Below, piece after piece: positions 12,780 through 23,940 of a stretch of 64,000 bases of DNA. The notes beneath the pieces were generated by a model that had not been told where the DNA came from, did no database searches, and was given only the letters and a program-made list of their open reading frames with translations. The translations under genes were made by a program, and so were the position numbers. Source of the DNA: Bigelowiella natans CCMP2755 (Eukaryota; Cercozoa; Chlorarachniophyceae); assembly GCA_000320545.1 (NCBI GenBank), contig ADNK01002544.1:1-64000 (forward strand), written 5' to 3'. Numbering within the stretch: the stretch's first letter is position 1; each line of letters starts with the position of its first letter.

Positions 12780-12840
<61 letters not shown>
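11890..12840 (+). repeat. Triplicated ~240-360-bp segment with dinucleotide tracts
   Basis: Three diverged direct copies (about 11890-12240, 12241-12600 and 12601-12840). Each has the order AGATGATAG-like start, pyrimidine-rich block with CTCCTCTTCTTTTTCTGCC, ATACTAGAGGTATATCTA-like motif, then a TA/TG microsatellite; the first two continue through CTCTCGTAATATATTC and TATAGGTAACAA. The microsatellites differ in length and motif (TG, TA, TA+TG). The third copy runs into the transposon island. Confidence 0.8.
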
Positions 12841-12843
<3 letters not shown>

Positions 12844-12965
12844 CTGAAGCAGAAAAAGAGGCCAGAACTACTGCACGTACTGCACGACATCGACTACCGA
12901 AAACAGATGCTTTTAAATGCATGAAACATATAATAGAAGAGACAAAATACGCGACTGAACACGTT
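12841..12965 (+). mobile_element. LINE 3' coding fragment
   Basis: Plus-strand reading gives TEAEKEARTTARTARHR and then DAFKCMKHIIEETK, matching the C-terminal coding part of the LINE copy at about 3411-3520. It starts directly at the end of a TG microsatellite and has no poly(A). Its antisense supplies the last 18 or so residues of the transposase ORF. Confidence 0.8.
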
Positions 12966-13670
12966 TTCCACCATTGATCTGTGTCTGCTGAACTCCGTGT
13001 TCCATTGTCGTTGGGCTTGGGTGAGAGACTGGTTCCTCTTTTTTCTGTGTGGGCACATTGTTTCTGGGTCTTTTTTGCAAAGGTGAGCTCCATCCGCTCC
13101 TGTTCGTTCGAAAAATTTCATGCCCTCCAATGATCCATCTCTTCGGGTGATCGTCAAGTCTCCCTTTGATCCAGCTGGATCACCTTCAGACACCCAACAC
13201 AAGTCTCCAGTCGTGACACTGACTGCTGTTCCACATCTGCAAGCGAAAGACCTTCGCTTGAACGTCCAGTGCCTTTTTTGCTCCTCTTTGGTTGCAGGTT
13301 TGGTCACACAAAAATCGGCGCAGTCAGTCATCATGCTGCAGCACGATGCAGGACCATGGAGAATGATCCTGTCTTTGAACCTGTTTTCTTTCTTCACCTC
13401 ATTGTGTCTCACGACTGTGCCGAGTGTGCCCATCCCTGAAAGAGCTTTGTCAGCGCACGTTTGTCTGCAATGTCGCCACACAGCAGCTCCTTCTTCAGTC
13501 GTCGGATGTCTCCATGCAAAGTGTTGAGTCAACGTGCAATGTTCAATGCCCATCCCGTTCGGCTTTGCATGCCGAAAACACAAGTGCAAGAACTCATCCA
13601 TTGTCAACCCCACGATTGCCTTGAATGTGCCATGTCCACGTCTGAAGAAGTGACGCTTGAATGTCCTCAA
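12894..13670 (-). pseudogene. PIF/Harbinger-like DDE transposase, truncated
   Basis: A 258-codon ORF with the layout of DDE_Tnp_4-type (HARBI1-like) transposases. An N-terminal FKAIVGLTMDEFLHL helix comes first. A first acidic motif lies at MTDCADF (near residue 116). Then VTTGDLCWVSEGDPAGSKGD gives the glycine/Pro-Gly-Ser motif and second Asp near 171. A third acidic motif ADGAH sits near 193, and the C-terminal signature QWNTEFSRHRSMVENVFSRV ends near 241. Family members are usually 350-400 residues, so about 100 N-terminal residues and the end are missing. From residue 241 the ORF continues through antisense LINE sequence, so the true C-terminus was lost at a junction. Domain assignment is from motif recognition. 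Confidence 0.65.
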
Positions 13671-14559
13671 AACGTCAGTGTTTTGACACTCTGTGCAATT
13701 TCAAGGAAAAAAGTGACAATGACAAAAACAATGAACTGCAACAAAAATGACAATGAAAACACAAACAACAAAACAAAACAAAAAATTGAACAAGAACGAC
13801 CATTCATTTTTCCCCCAAAAAAATGAGTTTCCGAGCGCACAAAACGTGGAAGTGTCTCTGTGGTCGTCGGCACAGACCATTCTGGTGTGGCTTTGTGTTT
13901 GGCAACTGCGTGACCGACCTCCGTTGCAATGGGCGCACAGCCACGCGACCATGCCCGTTGCAATGTTTTCCAGCCACACAAAGTGACGCGTTGAAGATGT
14001 CCACACTGAAAGCACCTGAAAAAATGAGCAAGGTGCAAAGGCGCCAAAAACGATTTTTCAAAAGTTTCAAAAGGAACACTCAAAATGCCATGTCAAAGTC
14101 TCGTTTTGAAATTACAGAGAATCATGCCACGTTGTTGACAAGCGCACACTTGCATGTGCTGTGGACAAGCCGCTTGTGTGCATGCTTTGCACAGCATGCA
14201 TTAGCAATGTGCGCATTGCAAAAAGAGCTAATCACTTTGTTAAATCACGCGGTACAAAAAGGCCGGGCTGTGGACATGCAGCAAGCAAAACCTAGAAAAC
14301 GCGCATTGCTCATTGCTGTCATGGATGTAGACATCATTGCGCTGCGCTGCATGCGCTTTTGTGTGCACAGCTAGCACCGCATGTGCAAATAAATTGTTTC
14401 CTCAGCAGCGCTGCAAGGCATCTAGCAGCATGTACGCAATGCATTCTGCAAATTGCGGCTATGAAATCCATGCTAAGAATTTAAGCGTTTGTTTTGCATC
14501 ATGCGATGACATGTAAGCGCTGCGCCGCATGTCTAGATGTGATTACCACCGCAGCAAGC

Positions 14560-14640
14560 ATGCTTTCAAATGCATGATCGAAAGACACACAATGCAAGCG
14601 ACTGTTAAACATGAGCGCGTGCGCTGCAGCATGTAATCGC
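14560..14640 (+). mobile_element. Decayed LINE-tail-like scrap
   Basis: The words GCTTTCAAATGCATGA, AACATGAGCGC and CGCTGCG follow in the same order and spacing as the LINE 3' end at about 3475-3550. No frame is intact. Confidence 0.35.
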
Positions 14641-14900
14641 TGCGCTGTTGTGCGATGGCTTTGCGCGCCAGGCATCGGATGACGCCATGCGCACATAGCA
14701 CATAACACACATAGATCGTATACATATAGTCACAGTATTTAGACATATTTGTAAATCCGATTTACATTTTACATTCATTTACATGTACACGACACTCTTT
14801 TGAACATGTACAATGTAGCATGTATGCAGCTAATGCATGCTTATCAGCGTCTTTTGTTACTCCAATAATGAGTCTTTTAATCACAGATTCAGAACGTGGG

Positions 14901-14961
14901 AAGTGGGCGCGGCGCGGAAACGTTGAGCGAAACAAGTGGGCGCGGAAAAGTTGAGCGAAAC
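14901..14961 (+). repeat. Two GC-rich direct repeats
   Basis: AAGTGGGCGCGG...GTTGAGCGAAAC occurs twice back to back (14901-14933 and 14934-14961), the first copy having an extra CGCGG. Placed just before a plus-strand ORF, it may be a subterminal or regulatory repeat of a transposon. Confidence 0.75.
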
Positions 14962-15143
14962 ACCTTCCCTCCGAACACACGTGGGCAGTGTCAACAACTG
15001 CGCAATCGATCAGGCAAGTGCGCAAAACTCAAACGCGCTCAGCTCTCAGGTGTTTGCACTTCTCTGACCTCTCCAACCTTGACTCCAAGCCTCCGACCTG
15101 AACAAACTGGACCCAAACCAACCCCCGCAGAACGAAGTGGACT

Positions 15144-15830
15144 GTGGAAAACACGGAAGTGCTTCGAAAGGGGATTGCCATGGTTCCGGAGAATTGCCCA
15201 ACTCCTTGGAAGTGGATTGGCACCAACTCACTCAATGGAAAACTTGCGAGCGTCCAAGTGAGGAACAAAGCAACACGTTTGGATGTTGATCTGAAAAAAA
15301 GAAAGCAGCCAAAGTCTTCCGAGCACCCTCACAAACGATCCAGACCAAGCATTGAACCCCTCAAATCCTCAAAGGAGGAATTGAACAACGCGACAATGGA
15401 CTCGCGTTTGGATGACCTTGAAAAAATGTTGAACAATGGTCCCCAGCCTTTCAACTTGAAAGGAAGCGGGGGGACGTGGTTGATGTGGCAGAAAACACCA
15501 CCAATCAAGTGCCAATTTGTGATGGAGCCACTTCACAGCACGGTGGAGGTCAGAGCAACTTGCAAACCTCCAAAAATTGCAAAGGATTTGGGCAAATTCG
15601 GGAGAAAAGGGCAACAGGCCGGCGACACAAAAGACACATTGCGTTGCATCGATCGCCACTTCACCGGGAACGTGACACACAATTTCGCGACAACGGTGCC
15701 AGGTGACTTGCTCCTGACCTCTGCCACCTGTGCGAAAAATGACCATTGGGCAGGCGTGGATGTCCCATCAGTCACAAAAGAACAAACGATTCCAGGAGCG
15801 TCTGACGATGACGACGAACCAGACTTTTGA
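15144..15830 (+). CDS. Unrecognised transposon-island ORF, 228 residues
   Basis: Open from ATG to TGA with no family recognised. Visible features are a bipartite-like basic patch (KKRKQPK... KRSR) near residues 51-67, a LDDLEKML-type helix, and an acidic SDDDDEPDF tail. It lies inside the transposon island downstream of GC-rich direct repeats, so an accessory transposon protein is possible. Chance openness in GC-rich DNA is also possible, because other frames here are open too. Confidence 0.25.
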   Translation: MENTEVLRKGIAMVPENCPTPWKWIGTNSLNGKLASVQVRNKATRLDVDLKKRKQPKSSEHPHKRSRPSIEPLKSSKEELNNATMDSRLDDLEKMLNNGPQPFNLKGSGGTWLMWQKTPPIKCQFVMEPLHSTVEVRATCKPPKIAKDLGKFGRKGQQAGDTKDTLRCIDRHFTGNVTHNFATTVPGDLLLTSATCAKNDHWAGVDVPSVTKEQTIPGASDDDDEPDF

Positions 15831-17067
15831 CAAACCCCTTCTCATCCCGTCATCCCCACGCGAATGAAGACTTCATTGCCTCGACCACCGCAGAGACAGA
15901 CGCCCACGTGTTTCCTGAACATTGAACAACCTGAGCTCGACACTGTGCACAAGGAACTGGTTGCATTGAAAGGTGATTTTTCTGTTCCTTCTTCGCGTGA
16001 GAGTGGTGATGACGAATGCGAACACTGTAACGGCGGAAAATTTTGGCAGAGACAGAAGCCGACACTGGGAGGATGCTCTCAGTGGTCGCAAACACGACGA
16101 TGATTGCGACCCACACGAGGCATCCGAGGACCACAAGAGCGGCGATTGCGACGACAGCAGCGCCACTCTCGGTTCCGCGGATTCTCTCTGCAGCTTGGCC
16201 TCTCGGCCCTCTGAATCTTCCTGTCGGCCCAGTGACGAGGAGAGTGTGATTTCCAACAACCGAAACGACAGCGGTTGTTGGGATGATTGCAGCAGCCAGA
16301 GGGCCCAGAGACCCACCCACAGAGAGAGAAAGGCTCTGGAGGCTGACGCAATTGACCTGATTTCATCGTCTGGATCATCGTCAGACGATGATGCCATTTT
16401 GTCATCCATGGGTTTCTGACAAAGCCCGCATCTGCACCACGAATCCTGATGCAACCATGTTGTGCACGTGCGTGAGCCAAACCTGCTGGCTGTGATGCAC
16501 TGCAGTGCACGCAGACGCGCGCGCGCCCGTCTGCCCGTCGTCTGGCCGTTGGAAAAGGATTGGCCGTCAGATCGGTGACAGTCGTCACAACTCGTGCTTC
16601 AATTGACACCCAATGGGCCCAATGCCGACTGACCGATTGCGCATGCACTTTGCCCCCTTCCCGCTCGATCAATTGTGAGCGTTGCGAATGGCACACGCTG
16701 GCACGCAACGCAAGCGCACAAAACGCAGCAAAGCGCTCGATGTCATCAGAGGCGAAGAGAAAGTGGCACGAATGTGAGGCACGCAGAAGCCACTTTGTGT
16801 CAAAACAAAAGTGCGAGATGGCTGGCCAGGTGCGCTGTCGTGAGGTGACAATGCGGTGAAATGAGCACATGCATGCTTCCCGCGCCCATCAAACCGACGT
16901 GCAATGATCAAAGGTCAACATCAACGACACATTGCGCCCTTTTGGCGCTGGAACGCGTGATTTGACAATGCCCATTGAAAACAAAACACTCAAACCCTGA
17001 TGATGAAAATGCATTGTGAGGAGCTTGAGCATGCATGCCAAAACAAGCTCCCAAGAGGACATTGCCG

Positions 17068-17118
17068 CTCGCACGCGGGTCTTTCAACTTCACCGCTCGC
17101 ACGCGGGTCTTTTGACTT
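17068..17118 (+). repeat. Short tandem duplication
   Basis: CCGCTCGCACGCGGGTCTTT occurs twice, about 27 bp apart, inside the transposon island. Confidence 0.8.
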
Positions 17119-17267
17119 TTGAGTGTGCGTTTCACTTTGCTTCAACTAGCTTGGTTGAACACATCACATCACGCCATTTTTGGATTGAAAAAACAACATT
17201 TTTTCCCAACATCATTTCGCTGACTTGTGCTGCAAAAGTTCCCTTTTGCAACCCAACTTTTTCCATG

Positions 17268-17360
17268 TCGCACTGGCCCAAGCGGGGCCAAAATGCCAAA
17301 ACTTGCCAACTGCTTTCGCACTGGCCCAAGCGGGGCCAAAATGCCAAACTTACCAACTCA
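17268..17360 (+). repeat. 48-bp tandem duplication
   Basis: TCGCACTGGCCCAAGCGGGG and the following GCCAAAATGCCAAA block occur at 17268 and 17316. The two copies differ by one or two bases. Confidence 0.85.
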
Positions 17361-18110
17361 TTTTGTCCCCCCAGCATGATCTGACACACTGCTGCCAAAA
17401 CCAAACTACATCACAAATGCAAGCACACGCTTGGTGGTCATGACCGACCACACTGGTGGCAGCTGGAGTGGCCCAGATTGCCCAACATGAATGACGAAAA
17501 TTGCACTCTTCAGATTTGGGGTGAAATCAAAAAAAATTCCCTGGCTGACGCCGGCTAGCCGGGGCAAAACCGACGAACATGACACGGATCAAAAACCGGG
17601 GACTGAAACCCCCTTGCTAGCTTGCACCAGCTAGCCATGATGGACATGTAATGTGTTGTGCACATTGTGCATGCACCACATTGCTGTGTTGGAGTCCATT
17701 GTGAGCATTGCTGTGTCCATCACAGCCAGCTAACAGCTCACGCTAGCATGTGCAACTGCAAAATTGTGCAATGAACTCCAGAACTCAGCAGGTTAGCAAG
17801 GCACACATGTCCTCAAATGTCAAATGCGTTGCGATTGCATGCTCTCAAACAAATTAGTCATCACAAATGGTGCTGATCCAGCTGGTGGACAGTGGACACA
17901 TGCAAAACGAGGCAGTGCACATCAGATGCCTTTTATTCCATTGGTCGGAGCATTGTACGTGCAGATGTGCTTGTCGCATGTGACCCAGATCTCTCGTGGT
18001 GGTGCCTGGCTCATGCTTTGCGATCATGCAACAACGAGACACCAATGGTCAAAGTTCATTTGCAGAGTTTTAATTTCATCCACAATTAAATTATAAAGAT
18101 CATTTTGTGC

Positions 18111-18220
18111 TAGCATTTTACATTGGGTATGTTGTCTTATTCGTTTTGGGCACTTCTTTCGTCGTCGTCGTTTTAATTGTTCCCGTTCTCATCATCATCT
18201 CCAAGACCACCAGGAAGAAT
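18111..18220 (+). pseudogene. Exon-like ORF with one membrane span, beside the transposon island
   Basis: After a possible acceptor (GTGCTAG|CA) an open frame reads a strong hydrophobic helix (FYIGYVVLFVLGTSFVVVVL...) followed by basic residues and a stop. It starts exactly where the transposon composition ends. It may be the last exon of a host membrane-protein gene whose upstream part was displaced by the island. T-rich sequence can fake hydrophobic ORFs, so this is weak. Confidence 0.25.
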
Positions 18221-19700
18221 TGACCTACGGCAACAACGTAAGCATAGCATACAGGCACTTTAGAACTTGTACAGCACTGGACTTTGCCGCTTCTGCTAGG
18301 AGATAAAACTACGGATGCATGGCACAATAGAACAGTACGTACTACCTCAGGATTAAATGCAAAAAGGGTAATAAACACAGAAGAAAACATGACAACTGTA
18401 GATCATCTTTATGGCTGGAGCAATGAAACTATACGACAAAAGTACGGGATAATGATGATAACAATAATGATAAAAATTAGCAATGCTATATATGAGTTAT
18501 GGCAGTATTAACGACAGCAGTAACCTATCAATCCCCCGTGCTTTTTCTTCTTTCATCTATTAAAAACAAGGACAAAGACAACTCATACCACAATTCTCCC
18601 CTTTGTTATTTTCGTCCCTCATATGATCATCATAATCATCATTATTTATCATATCAGTGATGATGAATAAAGCAATTGGCTAGCAAGAAGTACCAATAAC
18701 TATTACAACATAACAGATGAATCGATGCATACAACCTGCTCAATCCACTCGTCCGGTACTTTCCTAATAGTGATAACATCATAAAAATACAACAAAAGAA
18801 TCATACATGAATATCATTGCTTTCTAACCCTCTCTGCTAAAATTGCTACAACTACTACAACTACTGTAGCATCAATTGTAATGGAATAGATGAATTGTGC
18901 TAATATACTATTCCAAATCATTTACAACAGCAGATCTACATGCAACTGTGCTACTGATAAGGACGTATTATTATTACTATTATCATTATTTATTACCCAC
19001 ATACAGAGTCTTTGAGCCTACCGACTATGGGGTATTTGTGCAAGAACATGCGTATCCACTGCAAAAACACGATACAACACAAACACAGAACAACCGCATA
19101 GACCCTCATCATTTTGGTACCGACCGAGCGATTACGAATACATTTTAAATGCACATTCCTTTGAAAAGCAGCATCATCTTTATCTTCACTACTACTATTA
19201 CTATTACTATTACTATTACTACTACTACTACCTGATCTAACGTCTCTGTCTCATAGTCATTGAAGTCCTTGATATCTCTCCTATCACAGTCCTTATCAAT
19301 AGTATTAGTATACGTTATAATTTGCGTTATGTTTTGTTATCTGCGGGTTTGTGAATGGATATGGTACATGCAGTTGCTTCGGAGTATAAAAGAAATATCG
19401 TGCAGCATTGCCTCAAATAGTATTAATCGTCTCCTCATAGGAAGACAAGAAAAGGAAAGATATGTAATAATACGAGTTGAGCTATGGGTATGGTTTTGTT
19501 CTCCCAGTTTAGTATGGATATAATCAAACATCTAGGGCACGCATGCGTGATGATGATTATGAAGATTCTCAAATCACTATACTCGCTTTTTCATTTTTTG
19601 CTTGAGTGTGTAAATCTCATTATTTCGACATAAGATTCTGCTGCTGTACTTACTTCATCATCCAATGACATTTTCCCAAGACCACGTGATGCGTCTCGTC

Positions 19701-19740
<40 letters not shown>

Positions 19741-20787
19741 CGAAACTAGGTATTGGGCGCTGGTGTTGTCTGCATTGTGTGAATAATGTATGTCGAGTGT
19801 ACTACATCAAAGCATATGTATATTGTTTGTTAGCGTGTTGGGATGTGTTTATTATCTGTGTGTCTGTGTGGTGCCTACTACCTCCAAATACACCGTATCC
19901 TTTGCAGTGGTAGGAGTAGTTGTAGAAATAGTATCACCAAAGTAATAAACAACAATAAAACAACAATACATGAAATACGTAATGAAGAAGGAGGAGAAGC
20001 GATAAGGGAGAGAAGGGAACCCAACAGAAATGGATGATGGCAAAGAGATTACCAATCCTAATATCGTACTGCCCTTACTTATTCATTCAGAAATATAATT
20101 CTTATTTATAATATTTTGATGTATGGTTGCGCTTCAAATTGCGGCAGGTGCTACTACCTCCATCAGGCCCATAGCTGTCAGGATTAGTGGATACATCGAA
20201 TATTATATCCCTGTAGTAGGTATATAATAGGCAGCAGAAGGAAGACTCATGAAGAAGAAGATGGTAATAACGACTTAAAATTATATCATTGTAGCTAGGA
20301 ACACACACTCTCTCACACACACACACACCCTTGTAGTCGATATAACAAAAATATCAATAAATACACGTATGAATATGTATATGTCTTTGACAATGTAGAA
20401 TATGTTTACTAACTTACAGATACGTTAAGTAGGAATGACTCTATTTATACATGTGCGATGTATTTATACATTTGTGTGTGTGTGCGTGTGTGTGTGTTTT
20501 TGAACGCTGGATGCTGTGATAAAAAAAGTTGAGCGTATTTATATCTAAGCAGCAAGCACCTTGTTGCAAGAAAAATAGGCTGATCGTTCTCCCCATTATA
20601 CTGACGTAGTTCTTTCGAGGACATGTCACGGTAGAGTTTCTTCCTCTCCTAATGGACATAAGTAGCATATAATCGTTATGATCATGAAAATAGGTGTTGG
20701 TAAAAGCTAAGTTGTCTTTCTATATGATGTTCCGTGTGACGAGGGCCAACATAAATCATAGCACGTCACCTCACCATGAAAAAAATT
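18221..20787. other. Gene-poor stretch
   Basis: AT-rich with scattered microsatellites, notably (TA)n near 19702-19738 and an ACT tract near 19190-19230. One exon-like plus-strand ORF lies at about 19012-19146: after ACATACAG it reads FEPTDYGVFVQEHAYPLQKH and ends in TAA, which would suit a terminal coding exon. No phase-matching upstream exon was found. Nothing else is supportable. Confidence 0.5.
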
Positions 20788-21256
20788 TCATAACTTCGCT
20801 CCAACCTCTGCTCTTAGCGTTTGCCTTTTGATCTCCATCTCAATTCGCTCGTCCTCAGCCTTCTCCTGAGAAGTTTGTACATCAACAACGATTACGATTA
20901 TAAGTAATCATTAGTCCCTAAGGATTGCTCCTAAAGACAAATAACGTCAATAACTACTAAGACCCTCCTTTAATACACGGCACAAACGAAATCTTCGAAA
21001 GGTGCTCTCCTTAGATCCCCAATTTATACTGATGAATCGTCATCATCATAATCAGCGTTTAACAACCTGTAGGTAGGACTTATACCAATTGTAGACAACA
21101 AGAAGCGCCGCTGTCGCTAGCAGAGCCCTGCAAACGTATGGTATAGAGGGTAGGAAGGACGCGAATCACATTGCAAAATAGTCTGTGACTGCAAATCAAC
21201 ATACAAAAGGCCATGGAGTTGTTGTGGTGATTGGGCTACCAGGTGACTGGATCCAT
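20788..21256 (-). CDS. Small single-pass membrane protein, 51 residues, three exons
   Basis: Exons on minus: 21256-21240 (ATG, Met-Asp-Pro-Val-Thr and two bases of Trp), 21127-21067, 20865-20788 (ends TGA). Donors TG|GTAGCC and CAG|GTTGTT and acceptors TTTGCAG and CTTCTCAG keep frame, giving exactly 52 codons with the stop. The protein has a hydrophobic helix at about residues 5-19 (WALLATAALLVVYNW region), then an amphipathic charged helix (EKAEDERIEMEIKRQTLRAE). It resembles small integral membrane or tail-cofactor proteins in shape, but no family was recognised. It lies head-to-head with the NHL gene, about 385 bp away. Exon 1 is very short and is the weakest part. Confidence 0.45.
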
Positions 21257-21641
21257 TTTATTGGAAGTTTCGATTTTAAGACCTTATACTTTGTTTTCGA
21301 AAAGGAATAAGTCCTTCTTGACCCTAGAATTTACTGTATGCGACATCACATTTGCTGAATAAAGCCTGAAAGTTGCAGTAATATATGTCTACGTCGATGC
21401 ATGATTTAGATCGTTGATGTAGATTGTCGGGCATCGAAGAAACATCCAACAGCATTTTCTCAAAATGGATTATTAGACTTAAACGAAGAAGGCTACGAAT
21501 CAAAGCAATATTAGACCTAAAATTACCCCAGAAACATCTTAGTGATAGAGATTGTTTAATCATATTCTATTGTAATATTAGGCCTAAAATTAGGCCAGAA
21601 ACATCTAAATACTGAGAATTATTTATTCAGATTTAACGAGC
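21257..21641. promoter_or_regulatory. Putative shared promoter region between divergent genes
   Basis: This gap separates the starts of the minus-strand 51-residue protein and the plus-strand NHL gene. It contains a diverged duplication: TTAGACCTAAAATTA...CCAGAAACATCT near 21510-21540 and TTAGGCCTAAAATTAGGCCA near 21579-21600. No TATA or initiator element was assigned. Confidence 0.35.
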
Positions 21642-23905
21642 ATGGAAAGGAATGGAGGCCGCTTCCGGCCCCTGATAGGGTTCTACATATTTCCTGCCCC
21701 TCCTACCGATTTGAAGGTTAGGATGGCAATGACAATTCTAATTGTAATACATAGGCTGGGCCTTGGTTTATCGACGGTGGTTTTTCTCTCTACTACCACC
21801 ACTACTACTACTACTACATGGCGGCACCACCGCCCTCCCCAAAATTTGAGGCTTTGGATTCATAAGAGGAGGGGGATTCCAACCGGTAGTCTCATTGAAG
21901 GTACGTTCCGTCCTGCTCTTTTTTTCTAATACTGTGAGTTTGTGTTTTTAAGTTTGCTGCCATTGTGTTCGTGTCCCATCCAATACTGTGAGTTTGTGTT
22001 TTTAAGTTTGCTGCCATTGTGTTCGTGTCCCATCCACGTTTTTACTCTTTCTATGGCTTATCTATATCCAACTCGCATGCATAGTTATTAGTACTCTAGC
22101 TCGTAAGCTTCTGGTATTCCTAACCTATATGCTATATAATTATCACATTCATAGCTGGTGAGCCGCCACCATTCAAAGGCCCGCCAAAGACATGGGTATT
22201 TGACCTCTCGCCTCCCTCCGCTGATAATATCAACAAACACTTCTTATCTGCTGATTCAAATTTTGGCAAGTGTTTTTGCATCAGGGTTGAGGTGTGCGTG
22301 ATTTATTTTTCCATGATCCTGCCTAGAACACTTAAATGCTTAATGATAATTCCTTGGATGTTGTTGTTACCTCTTAGGACAACCTCGTGCAAGATGTATA
22401 CAGGATGAGAACTCTTACGGTTGTAGCTGCGTATGTAGCACCTAATAATACTGCAATTTAAGCGCAATTAGGGAGCTGTGCAAAACAGTGTTATGATTCA
22501 CGTATAGAACTAGCCTCTGGGCAGAGTAAGAAATGATGCTATCTACTAAAGCATTCAGATATAGCGGTGCTTAATGATAATTGTAATTCAGTATCGTGTA
22601 TTACCTATACCTCAAGGAAATACACCAAAGTGGCTTTCAAATGGACAACGCCAGTCTCGAAATCATGAAACATGTACGTATTTATCTATGGCAATTCGAT
22701 ATTGGTTCTAACATTATAAAAACGACTCATCAATACACCCATTTATGTTCTCAGGAAGAGAGAATAATGCGAGATAAAGGACCAATGTGAGCAAGATATT
22801 CATCGAATAATTAAACACATTGTTGTTTCTACTGATGCGGTAGGTTAGATGCTGCTATTTGTTGGTATGGTGATAACAGGGAGAAGCTGAAGGAGCAATA
22901 TTGGGAGAAATTGAAGAAGATAAATCCAGAAGGTACATCGCATACAAGCAACATCGTGATGATGATTTGTTACCATTCATTCCAAAAGTTCTCTTCAAAA
23001 TTTAGAAGTGCTAGGACTATTAGAATAGCGCATCGATGATATTACCTTCTGCATGATCTTATTGCTTGCAGAGTCATAACATAACATACATATATCATCA
23101 TCTATCTCTGGCATCATCATCATCATCATCATATAGTGGGGGACCTGGAAAAGAGGATAGACAGGGAGGCTCACAGAATCATGGCTCGTAAAGCGGCTGC
23201 ATACTCTCCATTGGCCGACGATCAAGACCCACTTAGTAACAATAGCAGCAGCAATTCTATGATGCCAACAGAGCGATCTTTGGAGGCTAAGATGAAGAAC
23301 CTTATTCATAGGTTCAGAGAACATCATTTCGTTTGATTCTTCTTTGCTGTAACAATGATGATTATTGGAAGTACGATATTGTGTTACAACCTCCCTCATA
23401 TGCACCAGAGCCAACTGCTCCATACAGCTGCACATAATACTTCTTCCACACTGATATGATGATAGAATAATATAAACCTGTACTGGTAGATGCTATTTAT
23501 CATCAGCATTTCAGAAATTAAGAATTAGTTTATAGCCCATTGCTTCTACCCTATTCTAATAGCATTCTCATCGTCATCAGCACCGCTGCCATTTCAGTCA
23601 CTCCTAGCATAAAAATCGCACTATTTATTACTATTATGCCTTTTAGGTTAGCTATTGAAGAAATGAGGTTTTTGAAGATGCTCAATGCCACGTCTTCTCT
23701 GAACACCATCGACGATATTGCTGCTATGATTCGGTTGTATTATTTAGCTAAGTCCTTTACCGTTTCAACAGCATATATTGGTACAACAATATGTATTTGA
23801 TTGTGTGTGTGTGTGGGTTTCTACTTTAGTTTCTTACTCCTAGAAAACATGAAGAAATCGTCCATTGTTGATGTACTACACTTATTAATATATTTTTGTT
23901 TCCTT

Positions 23906-23940
<35 letters not shown>

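Larger units (their letters stand above)
12840..18110. mobile_element. Transposon island of distinct base composition
   Basis: Composition changes abruptly at both ends: AT-rich microsatellite DNA gives way to a GC-richer stretch full of CATGCA, GCATGC and TGCGC words. It includes a LINE 3' coding scrap, a PIF/Harbinger-like transposase on minus, several direct repeats and open but unrecognised ORFs. Examples are plus 13823-14374, acidic plus 15973-16419, and minus 15873-16454, which starts with an acidic Ser/Asp stretch and might be a transposase N-terminus. No spliced host exon was recognised inside. It appears to be nested insertions, now decayed. Confidence 0.7.

Noticed and set aside
13823-14374. 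183-codon plus-strand ORF in the transposon island
   Set aside because: No family motif, unusual Cys/His/Arg composition, and other frames are equally open in this GC-richer DNA.
16079-16870. 263-codon minus-strand ORF
   Set aside because: Arg/Cys/His-rich shadow without motifs; it overlaps acidic ORFs in other frames.
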